Assembly (NCBI GenBank): GCA_964036275.1
Contig: OZ038435.1
Coordinates: forward strand, 17,354,632 to 17,418,631
Source: Litoditis marina
Lineage: Eukaryota > Nematoda > Chromadorea > Rhabditida > Rhabditidae
Length of the DNA stretch: 64,000 bases
Direction of reading: 5' to 3'
Numbering within the stretch: the first letter of the stretch is position 1; every line of letters begins with the position of its first letter. Both the position numbers and the translations under genes were made by a program. The notes beneath the pieces are model-generated. The model did no database searches. It saw only the letters and a program-made list of their open reading frames with translations, and was not told the DNA's origin. This document shows, piece after piece, positions 45,101-55,000 of the stretch.

Positions 45101-46766
45101 CCTTACTTTGTCCGAATTGCCCAAAAAATACCCTAACTTTCCATATCACTCTCTTTCTCTATCTTCAAGAAATCTAACTAGTATCTTGATAGTAAACGAT
45201 TAAAACTAATCTTAAAAGTTTCAAAAACAGTTAAACCTGATGAAAAAAGTAAAACTAGTAACTAAAGTAGTAATCTAGAACAACTTTTGTACCTAATTGG
45301 TTCATTTCCAGCGCATTTCCCACCCTCACTTTGTCCGAATTACCCAAGATCCCCGAACCGCGTTTCCGATGACAGAAGTCCATTGGGGACACGGAGTGGC
45401 CGAACAGAACTTCATTCGAAAGGTTGGTTTGTCTTCAAATCATCAACTAAGACAGAAAACCATTTAATTCATCACGCAATGCGGAGCGAGCGGTAGCTAA
45501 TGGTCTATCAACAGATTAGAGAGTGATACGCACTCTCGAGCTTCACTCTAACGGAATGATTCGGGTGAATTCTATATCTAACCGGGTTTTTTGGTAACCT
45601 AACCTTTTTTTGGTAACCTATTTTTCAGGTTACCTTAGTAGGTAACCGGTTGGTAACCTAAAATGAAAAACCGGTTACCTGTTTTTGTAACGCCAAATGT
45701 GGTTTTTACCGTTAGTTTGAACGGTAACAGCATTTTAGTTTCAGGTTACTTTCAATTTACCTACCAAGGTAACCTCAAAAATTGGTTACCAAAAAAGGGT
45801 TAGGTTACCAAAAAACCCGGTTAGTTGTAGAATTTGCCAATGACTCGTACGGTGTCCACAGAGACATTTTTCATGTTTATGCAACGAAATGCAATCCATG
45901 CGTATTGAAGTTTTCGGCATCGTGCCAAACGTAAATCAAGATACGAGTGATATGCTTAGTTAGTTTGTAGTCATTATCGATTTTTCAGTTGATGAGCGAA
46001 ATTCAATCGATGGTGGACGAATGCGGACGCAGTGATCTGGAACTGCAGTTCTCGTGTGGAAAGGAGGTTGGTTGGAAATAATTTTTATTTTATTAGATTT
46101 AAAAAGAAACGCTGGAAAAAATGTTCGTTGAACATGTTGAAATTCTTACAATCTAGTACGTTAACTGTAACATACATTCAAAAGTAGGATCTAGTAAATC
46201 TATACTATCCTCCCCATACATTTTATATTGAGGGGGGGGGGGGGGGCTGAAGTAACAGATTCCATAATTTGTATAAATATAGTTTATCTTCAGTCAAACG
46301 GTCTTCCTCGTCTGAACATTCAACTGGTCCCCAGATCTGAACCGAATCCACCGAATATTCGCCAATTGAACAAATTCAGAATGGAAAAGGTTAGTAAAAT
46401 GGATTATTTTATATTTGGGTAACAATTAAATCAGAAATCGGTTGAAACTGATCCTATCTGCTGTAAAAAATGATACACTGTTTTTCTCTGAAGTGTAACA
46501 ACATTCGGAAACAGTATAATTAAAGCTATTGAAGGGCTTCTGGACCAACTCTTCGGTTTGGTAACTTCTTTTTTTACTAAAGGTTATTTTCCGAGTTCAT
46601 TCATGTTAAATATGTTTTTTTTCAGTTTTTGATGAAAAACAAGTTGGCACGCGAAAAATTCCTGACGGAAGACAAAGTGGAAGTATCGAATCTTCCCAAG
46701 TACAACATTTTCAATTCCTTCCGCAGAGGAATTGCGAGAATCGTCGAGGTACTCAATGTGAGTTAG
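39137..46766 (+). CDS. Unrecognised protein, 17 phase-0 exons, about 460 aa
   Basis: Exons 39137-39178, 39687-39782, 40379-40480, 40721-40798, 41174-41260, 41332-41433, 42136-42210, 42539-42604, 42884-42958, 43847-43873 (27-nt microexon), 43908-43961, 44025-44096, 44571-44651, 45312-45422, 45989-46066, 46294-46389, 46626-46766. Every intron is phase 0 and many exons end in Lys. Residues 1-14 are basic (KKKSKRK), a possible nuclear or membrane-binding signal. Residues 15-240 are Lys/Thr/Pro/Glu-rich and probably disordered (PPTVVVPPTEPNTK). Residues 290-460 look folded (RISHPHFVRITQDPRTAFPM; TEVHWGHGVAEQNFIRK; GLPRLNIQLVPRSEPNPPNI). No family recognised. The stop is followed by AATAAA at 46798. 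A rival end splices at ctcaat|gtgagt (46757). The donor of 43908-43961 and a possible extra exon near 39918-39990 are uncertain. Confidence 0.7.
41542..41801. repeat. GGTTACC palindromic element, family B, copy 2
   Basis: Starts attctatatctaaccgggtt and ends aacccggttagttgtag. Palindromic arms of GGTAACC words. In an intron of the 39-47 kb gene. Confidence 0.85.
42345..42510. repeat. CTCATGAG-rich element, family C, copy 4
   Basis: Words ctcatgagaaacatctcacg and gttcatgagattctcatgag; the ends are more decayed than in the other copies (attgccccgttgcctg). In an intron of the 39-47 kb gene. Confidence 0.7.
43003..43728. repeat. CTCATGAG-rich element split by a nested TIR element
   Basis: The left part 43003-43151 begins tggcggcgtagcc; the right end 43698-43728 reads tgagattttcgacggggttg ctacgccgcctg. 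Between them a complete second element (43152-43697) is inserted at TTA|TATAGT..ACTATA|TGA. Joining the flanks restores the family C layout seen at 16702-16875. Confidence 0.75.
43152..43697. mobile_element. Nested TATAGT-ended TIR element with tRNA-like minus-strand segment
   Basis: The ends tatagtggtagacc and ggtccacgactata form an inverted repeat with two mismatches. Inside, on the minus strand at about 43205-43290, are ttagcgcagtgacagtgg (A-box-like) and a perfect five-pair T arm around ggttcgattcc (cacgg..ccgtg). The acceptor stem does not pair, so it is not an intact tRNA gene. No transposase frame. Confidence 0.7.
44098..44287 (+). repeat. TATAGT-ended TIR element abutting an exon, copy 4
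   Basis: Starts tatagtcgtcgccaacggga directly after the last exon base plus one G (gag|g+tatagt), so the GT of the 5' splice site is formed with the element's first T. A-box-like taacgcagtatttagcgg, B-box-like ggttcgattcc; ends ttcggcacccacaatat. Confidence 0.75.
45080..45138 (+). pseudogene. Decayed duplicate of exon 45312-45422
   Basis: ttttttcag|cgtatttctcaccct tactttgtccgaattgccca matches the real exon start tttccag|cgcatttcccaccct cactttgtccgaattaccca. It keeps an acceptor but reaches an in-frame TAA after 15 codons and has no donor. It lies 222 bp upstream of the real exon. Confidence 0.85.
45569..45834. repeat. GGTTACC palindromic element, family B, copy 3
   Basis: Starts attctatatctaaccgggtt and ends cccggttagttgtagaat. 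Similar length and layout to copies 1 and 2. Confidence 0.85.
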
Positions 46767-46797
46767 AATCATATATTTAAAATAATTTGTATGTTAT

Positions 46798-46803
46798 AAT
46801 AAA
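46798..46803 (+). terminator. Polyadenylation signal AATAAA
   Basis: Canonical AATAAA beginning 32 bases after the TAG of the 39-47 kb gene, on the same strand. It supports the stop at 46764-46766 rather than splicing at 46757. Confidence 0.55.
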
Positions 46804-46872
46804 ACAATTTAAACAAAAATGTAGTCATATGTGACCAGAGGCCGTGTGTACGAATACCCTAGGACGAATAGT

Positions 46873-47069
46873 TATAGTCGTCGCCAACGGGAAGGCGGGA
46901 GGGTACTGTATATCTCACTTTCCGCTGTGTACGCCCACATGTCTCCTATTCCAAAGGTTGCCGGTTATGTGCTCAAATAGCGCAGTAGTTGGCGCCATGC
47001 TACGAATATTTTGATAGCAGGTTCGATGCCGGCCAGAGACAGAACTTTATAAACTGGGCACCCAGTATA
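46873..47069 (+). repeat. TATAGT-ended TIR element with tRNA-like interior, copy 5
   Basis: Starts tatagtcgtcgccaacggga, ends actgggcacccagtata. tagcgcagtagttggcgcc and ggttcgatgcc are the A- and B-box-like words. Confidence 0.8.
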
Positions 47070-48037
47070 CGCGTTTGCATTTGAGATTATCATCGGGATA
47101 TTATTATCACCAAACCTTTTGCGTTTCAAACTAGAAACCTTTCAAATGAGCCTTTAGCACGTGAACCTTTTCCGCGTGTTTTTGGGGAACTGTCAGGAAA
47201 CATTTCGAGATTAATTTAATCGAAACAACGTTCCAACTTTACATATTGACACACTGACAGCCAGCTGGTGAACCAACTGTTCATTTCGCACGTGCACATT
47301 TTAATTCGACCGAACTTTTAATGGTTTTTATTAGTTTTTGTATATAAAAGTGCAACAATGGCTTTGTTTTCCCGAATCATCTTGAAAGGTGAATACCTAT
47401 CTCATGATGTTTTTTCCAGCTTTTCTGATGGTCCGAATTCATAAGAAAAGAAGATATCAGATTCAATTTTATCGTGGTAACCAATACAATTCTGTGCTCT
47501 AGAATGAAGATGTTCAAGAATTGTTCCCAATTGTTTGAATTGCACGATCAATTTGTTAGGAGCGGAGATCTTCACGTCTGCGTATCTCTGATCTACTTAC
47601 TCTCTCGTCTGCTCACAGTATCACCACTTGCCTCTCATTTGCTGTCTCTATTGGAACCACAATTCAGAAAACAAGATATTATGAACTAGTACAATACACT
47701 TATGGTATTTTTAGTAGTATTTCTATACCCTCTACTAGGGTTATTACCAGAGTTCAAAATTTCGAGTTTTGAGTGTTTTTGGACCCAAAAGGTCCATTTT
47801 TTTCCGAAATTTTGATTTTCGAGTTTTCGCGTTCAAAATTTCGAAGTTTCGCCGTTTTTGAGTTTGGCGAAATTTCGAGTCGAGTACTTCAACAACCTTA
47901 CCTACCCTCTACCCTCCCCGCCTGTCCGCCTCCCGTGCCTGCCGAAACTGGGAAGCTAGCTCTCAGATGTATATTTCGAACCCCACTTGTGTGAAATACA
48001 AATGAATGTGCACATTCTTCTTTTCTCTTTCCTCCAT

Positions 48038-48511
48038 TAAAGGGACCGTTCCTCTTCAATTTGGAGGTTCGAGCTGATTAGTCGATATTGTTCACATTAA
48101 AAAACAGAAATCATTCATATAGGTGTCGACTGCCTGTCTTGCTCCGTGTTCTCAAAAATGTGGCGCTACCACGCGCACGTACATACACCGCCGAGTTCAC
48201 CTAGGTACAAAATTTTCAAAATGTCCATAAAAATACGAAACCATAGTCAAAACATGGCCAAAATGACCAATTTGAAATCTGGGAAAAACGATTTCTGAAT
48301 ATCATGAAAACTACAAAGCAGTGATAGATTAAGGATTGCTGCATTACAGTAACCCAAATCCTGTTGGCTTCTTATTTGCTCCGTAATAATGTAGTTTTTT
48401 GAACTTTTTGTTCGTACGGTATGAACTTTTATCTCAAAACAGAATAAATGACTTTTTTCTTTTCTCAAAAATTACCTACATTGCACATTATAGAGGTACG
48501 GTCCCTTTAAA
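48038..48511. repeat. TTAAAGGGACCG-ended TIR element, family F, copy 1
   Basis: Begins ttaaagggaccgttcctctt and ends gaggtacggtccctttaa. A truncated relative at 50832-51020 shares ggtgtcaact, gcgcacgtacat and gagttcacctacgtac. Non-coding. Confidence 0.8.
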
Positions 48512-48630
48512 ACTTTTAATTTATGCGCAAAATACGGCAAACAATGCATAGAATTTGCGACAATACTGAGCGTTTTAAAGGAAATTGTAACAATACGCTT
48601 TGTCATAGAATGTGTTCATGTTGGTCAAAA

Positions 48631-48988
48631 TTACTCTAGAATTTGGCGGCGAGTCGGAGGGGTCGGCAGAGTGTCGCCGGCGGGTCGCCTGCCATCACTA
48701 TGAAGGCCTTTACACTCAACGTTCTGTATAGTAATCAGATACCTGAACTTGTAATTTTACTTAAAATGAAAACCTTGTATATACTTATCGTTGCCAGGAA
48801 TATAGAAGATGAGATTTATGGCTTCATTATTGATGTATGAACTTGTAACCTAACTAAAAACGACAAGTAAGAGTATCTGATTAACATATATATTATCCAC
48901 AACCAATGAATAATCGCAGATGACCCACCGGCGACTCACTACCGACCCCTCCTTGTCGCCGGCGACTCGCCGCCAAATTCTAGAGTAG
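48631..48988. repeat. GGCGGCGAGTC-ended TIR element, family H, copy 1
   Basis: Begins actctagaatttggcggcga and ends cgactcgccgccaaattcta(gagta), a long inverted pair rich in GTCGCCGGCG. The second copy is at 54832-55203. The interior is AT-rich with tatcattgatg-like filler. Confidence 0.85.
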
Positions 48989-49649
48989 AGAAGCCACTAA
49001 CTCAAATATAAAGTTCAAATGTTGCTCTGGAAAATTTAGAAAAGATAGGACAGAGAAATAACTGTACTTTTTAAAAAAAATCTGCAACTATCGAATAATA
49101 ATTTGAATGGAAGTGCACTTTTCTTGTTTTCTGTCGTCGTTCTCCTTTAATCTTCTCTAAGTCTCGAGAGTTTTTGAGAACATTTCTGATTCTGTCATCA
49201 GTTTCTGTGGAATCACATTGTAGATGGAAACGGAACGACAATGTCATTTTTATCTGAATAATAAATCACGGTTTCATAATGTTTATCAGGTACCTATATT
49301 GTTATCATTACCAAATCTTCATCAGACATTACCATCGTAGTCTCAGCCCCACCCCCCCACATTTGTATTTCAGTCTGCGTCTCTCATTTTGTGCATCATT
49401 TCACGAAGGTTTCCGATGGAATGTATGAGCAGAGAAATAGCGTGGGTTCAATGAGACGCAGGTTTGAATAAAGTGGTCAGAAAGCACGTGCATACGGACT
49501 CATGTGAACAGAAACACATTTCATTTTCTTGTTTTCGCTCATTTTTCGAAACCCCTGAAGATGGTGCTATATGATTCTTTGTGAAGGAAAACGATTCCAG
49601 AACTACATGCATATATGTATACTTTTCCGAGTCTAGGTCATTAGCGCAG

Positions 49650-50035
49650 GTCCAGATTGCGAAAAGCACCAGGGGTTATGAAAGAGGCCATATAGGCAGG
49701 TTGCCAAAAATATTTACTCACAGGGGTGACATAAGAGGACGCAAAAAAGTCTAAGCAACACGACCGCGGTTGACCCCCCAATGGGGTGGCTGCGCGCAAT
49801 ACACTACCGCATTTTCCAGGATTGGCACTTCCGGATTTGACATAATTTTGTTTGAGGTTTTCACTAAGTTGAAACTTCCAGTAACACGGACTGAGGTTCG
49901 GATGATGCTGTGTGTTTTCCGCGTTTCTCGCGTCCCTTTGTTCATCTACAATCATAGTTTGTAGTGCCACATATACCAATGTGGAAAGACACGTGTTCAA
50001 TCGCGAATAAACATTCTATTCTATTCTACTCTATC
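49650..50035 (+). mobile_element. Probable non-LTR retrotransposon 3' tail
   Basis: It ends with gtgttcaatcgcgaataaac followed by attctattctattctactct, a short tandem tail of the kind found at 3' ends of some LINEs. No recognisable reverse transcriptase remains upstream. The identification rests on the tail only. Confidence 0.35.
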
Positions 50036-51193
50036 GTGTGCATGATATAAGGTGATCGAAACAGAGTGAATAAAGTGTGCATCATAAGGTTTATTTATCT
50101 TGAACATAATGTCACTAGGTTCAGTTGAGAAGAGCTTCTTGATGTTCATTTTCCGTCTCGCTGGGTTCAACACATTTGGCTACTTTGGGGCCAAGTTTGT
50201 GGCTGCAGAACAATAAAAATCAGATCCGAAACTAAACTGGTTAAGAGATGAATGACATTACAACCACTAAATAGACTTCTTGTTGTTTTTACACTCCAAC
50301 TCAAGCCAAATTTACTTGAACGAATTCTGTTAGGAAACAATTGAATTCTGCCGTTTTCGACAAAATTTTGATAGAATCAAATGTTTTGTTCATTTAAGTT
50401 CTAGCGCTGGCATGAAAACTGGCCAATCGAAATATTTCTGAAAATGATGTACTGTTTTCGCTCTCGAAAAAGTATCGATTTGCTACACGACAAAACGAGT
50501 GATACTGTCGACATTTTGATCGAAAACAGCGAAAGGATGATAATAAATTCCCCAACTTTTCGAAGCGCCAGCTCATATATGTTAAACTATAGTTTTCATC
50601 GATAAGCAGAAAGTCAAATCGATGAAGCATTTTTCTGGAGATGATAGAGTATGTAGATCAAAGATACGCAGAAGGACTGGGCACTCGTGAAACCCGACCG
50701 CGACCCCTTAGAAAACTGATCGTACGCTGTCTTCAACGGTTTGACGAACCCATTCTTTTTTTAGGGCATGTATCTCAGAGGTTAAAGCACTGGTACATTT
50801 AATGATAGCATACTGCTACTTGAACTTATAGTTAAAGGGACCGTTCATCTTTAATTTAAAGGTTTACGCTGTTTAGTTGATATTGTTGACATCAAAAAAC
50901 CACAATCGTTCATCTAGGTGTCAACTTCTGTTCATGCGCCGTATTCTCGAAAATGCGGCGTGGTCTCGCGCACGTACATGATACACCGAGTTCACCTACG
51001 TACAAAATTTCAAAAATGCATAATGCACATTACTCACATCGCAAATTAGGTCTTTTTAATGATCGCATTCTCCTACTTAAACTTATAGTTGACAGCACAT
51101 GATCGACACACTTGAATTCAGAAACGTTCATGGACACATTATATACAAAAACCGTTATTTTGCAATTTCACTTCCAACTCCATTCAAAAGTTC

Positions 51194-51332
51194 TTAAAGA
51201 AGGACGATTGTGTGGTCCAATCGCATAGCTTCAGTCCTTTAAAGTGCAATACATTTTTCAATTGCAGTTTAAAGGACCGTTGACACGGGATTGGTCCACA
51301 CTCCACACTCCACATAATCGTCCTTCTTTAAA
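51194..51332. repeat. Palindromic element, family A, copy 5
   Basis: Starts ttaaagaaggacgattgtgt, ends cacataatcgtccttcttta(aa). It contains a small local duplication, cactccacactccac, near the right end. Confidence 0.85.
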
Positions 51333-52044
51333 ATGCAAAAGTCAGTTACCATGCGGTCCACGGGGGCCTCAAACCGCAAATGGTTTTCTGCTCCGCTCGA
51401 CAAACTTTGCCCTCAGGGCACGAATGTCCGATGCATGGGTCCACGTCACCTAGAAACATTGAAGATCATAAATAGAATAGATTTATTTGCGATTTTATGT
51501 CAAAACAGAGCAAGACAGGAGTTAAACATGTTTGTAATTGGTTTTCAAGCTCTGTGTTATGCAGCTGCCAGCTCGTCAAGTCAGAATTAGAGAAAAATGC
51601 TATCTTTAACACGTGACTTTTCACATTGTTACTTGAAGTTATGTTCAATACTCTGCAAAACGAAAATTTCTCTGTAAATTTGAATTTCGAGTAAGCACTT
51701 TGACCTGATAGAGATCGAGAAACTAATAAAAACATATAAACTTTGTCCTTAGCACTTGTTCTGCTTTTTTCACACTGTGTACGTGATCGATGAATGTTTG
51801 AAACTAGGTGACTAAGGTTACAATAAGAACAGCTTGTAATTTTAATATTTTTCATGTTTTTCTCACATTCTCTCTCTAATAAATATACTATGGTTCACCC
51901 ATCGATGTATTTGCACAATGATCCGTCAAATATATAGAAGGCTTTTTTTCTAAAGAATAGTTCATGATTGTTCTCAAACTACTCGAGTTTGTAGTAGTAA
52001 AAATGCAGGAGACACTACCGAAACTTGAAAGAAACTATATAAGG

Positions 52045-55000
52045 CTAAAACTGACGATTACGAACACATTCGGCATTGGGAGGGTAGCAGAGGGGTCCCT
52101 TGCACTGATAGGCCGCTTGGACACAGGTATGGTTTTCGGGACATTTTAGGTCCACACACGACTTGTATCTCATTTGCTCGATTGAATAGAGGAGACCTGC
52201 AAAGATCGAACATTTAGCATTAAAGTAGAACGATTATGTGGACGAATCCCGATGAATCGGTCCTTTAAACGGCAATTGAAAAATGTATTATGGTCCACAT
52301 TATGATCCTTCTTTAATCTCAAAAACTACTTTATTCTAATCTAGTTTCTACTTCTTGCTCACTCTAACGTACCTATTAGAAGAATGAAAGAAAACGTAAA
52401 CTAATGCACCACAGTATCATTCAAAATCAGACACCATGAAAAACGTGGTCGATATGAGATCCGCGGCTCTTGGGCTTTTTGGGGTCGCGCTCACTCGATC
52501 ACCCAAAGTCTCCCTCTTAGGGCCTAATAGTCCCTAATAGACTTCTATCCAAGTACCTTCCGTTATCAATACATTCCGCTACGCTGTCAAATTAGACTAA
52601 TCAAAAATTTGATAGAGGAACAAGATATTATTTTTTCTTCAGTAAGTAATTTTAAACTTTTCCCATCTAAGTTGAACTGCTTCAATGCTCACTGTGAGCG
52701 ATTCCGTTTGCCGACATAGGGTTTTCTATCGTCCGAAGTTATGTTACAAGTAATGGTGATACATGTGTACTAAAATGTTTTTTACATAATTTGTACCATC
52801 TTTTTATTCATTCTATGTTTATCTTCAGTCAATATGTTCCCAATATTGTTCACGTGTCCCGTTGCACATTATATGTATCAATAAATAAATGAATACCTAC
52901 CGTTATCAATACAAGCCGGCTTCTTCACTAAACAGGACGAATCAGTACATTCGTATGCCGGTTGAACACAAGTTTTATGTCTGCCGCACTTTATTTCAGC
53001 ACACGTGTCTCCTGAATTATCGATTTTCCCAATAAAACAACAAATCGTTTTTTGTTCGTACGAAAAACATTCCTTCAAAGTTTTATTGGCAAGCTGCCAA
53101 GGTCCCATTGGAAATGAACTGCAACAATTCCTTGCCAATTAGCAAGCCACCTTTAAAGCGTTATCGACGAGAGAGTGTGCAGGTCAGAGAGACGCAGACT
53201 ATCTCAGCTGATCTGCGGCCTCATTGACCTGCACGCTCTCTCGCTTTTGTAGCTGGTCAATTGCAGCAAACTGGCGCTAATCGTTCTGAGCATTCCAACT
53301 AAAAAATTGACAGCGTGCGAATCAATTTCAGTGTATTTTCACCAAGTTGGAGTTTTCGAGAAAAACGTACTGTTAGTGGTTGATAACTCTTGGTAACACC
53401 TGCGAACGAGAAGATTTTCAAAAAACGCAATATTTCCATGAAAAACATTTCTTCAAAGTTTCATTGGCAAGTTGCCAAGGGTCCAGTAGGTATGAAAATT
53501 AGACGATTTCCAGCCAATTGGCCAGCCAGCCAAATTTGTGGCGGCTTCGACGAGAGAGTGTGCAGGTCAGAGAGACGCAGACTGTCTCAGACAGATGATC
53601 TGCGGCCTCATTGACCCGCCTGCTCACTCGCTTTTGTAGCTGGTCAACTGCAGAAAATTTGCGCTAACCGTTCTAGGAACTATACCGGTTGGTTCACATT
53701 CGGTACACATTTTAGGTGTAACATATAGGTTACCCAGTCAAGTAATCTAAAGAAAAAGTTACCGAAGAAGGGTTAGGTTACCTAAAAACCCGGGTAGATC
53801 AAGAACTGGCCCGTACCTGTCGGCTCACATTCGGTATGAGTCGCGGATTCGGGACATGGAGGTCTATTGCAGAGAATAGTTATTTCCGTACACTTGTAGC
53901 CTCTTTCACACTTCCTCGTTGCACACGAATCTTTCGGTTTCTCTGAAAATTACATATTGAAGAGGGATGAAAATAGTAAAAAGAGCATAAAGAAATAACA
54001 GAGCTGAATACTTTTTGTTCTCGTTCATTTCTGTGTTTGTCTCTCCATCCCGATTTTCAATTCTACTCCATTTGCCCTATTCCAGTTCGAAAAATATGGA
54101 ATTTCATTATTTTCCTGGTTGTCACAAAACCAATTTCATTCAGTTCCAATTCTTCGCTACACAAAAAAGGACTCAATTCAATTCTTGGATCTGGTTTTAC
54201 ACAAAAACCATTCCGGTTCAATTATTTTGAATTCCAATTTCAAATCAGAAATTTAAAGGCGGTCAGTAAGTCTTTTCGTCCTGTTTTCATTTTCTCAGAG
54301 GGGTTCAACTGACCCAACCCTCTGAGAAAACCCAAAACCGTCTTGAATCAGGGTCGAAACGGTTTTGAGTTCATGTCTTACTGAGCACATTAACTTAATC
54401 ATACCACCATCCAAAAGTCCTAGTGACACAATTATATTTTGTTCAAATAAATAGCACAATAGAAATTTAATTATTCAACCACCAACGATTGGAAGTTAAC
54501 CACTCTCGTAGCGCAGTGGGGACCATCGGGCTACAGATCTTTTGCTCGCAGGTTCCGGCGAGAGACAACATTCTATAAATTTGGCACGCCCTATAGGTTA
54601 CCTAAGAACCCGGTTAGATAAAGAGTCGCGCGTACCTGTCGGTAGACACGCGGTGTGAATTCCATAATCGGGACATGGAGGTCTATTGCAGAGAGAAATT
54701 AGTTCAGTACACTTGTAGCCTTTTTCACACTTCCTGGTAGCACACGTATCTTTCTGTTTCTCTTAAAAACAGTTTTTGAAGAAATGGTGCAAAACTACAG
54801 TTCAAACCTGTATGTTTTCGTGTATGTTGATGTACTCTAGAATTTTGCGGCGACTCGCCGGCGACGTGGAGGGGTCGGCAGAGTTTCGCCGGCGGCTCGC
54901 CAGCAATCATTATGAAGGCCTTTACACTAAACGAGGGGAGTAATCAGATACCGGAACTGGTAGTTTTACAGGGAACGATAATGTTTTATATACTGATCGT

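Larger units (their letters stand above)
46767..52044. other. Gene-free, repeat-filled stretch
   Basis: Contains an AATAAA signal (46798-46803), a TATAGT element (46873-47069), two TTAAAGGGACCG elements (48038-48511, 50832-51020), a GGCGGCGAGTC element (48631-48988), a likely LINE 3' tail (49650-50035) and a family A palindrome (51194-51332). I saw no exon chain. Confidence 0.65.
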
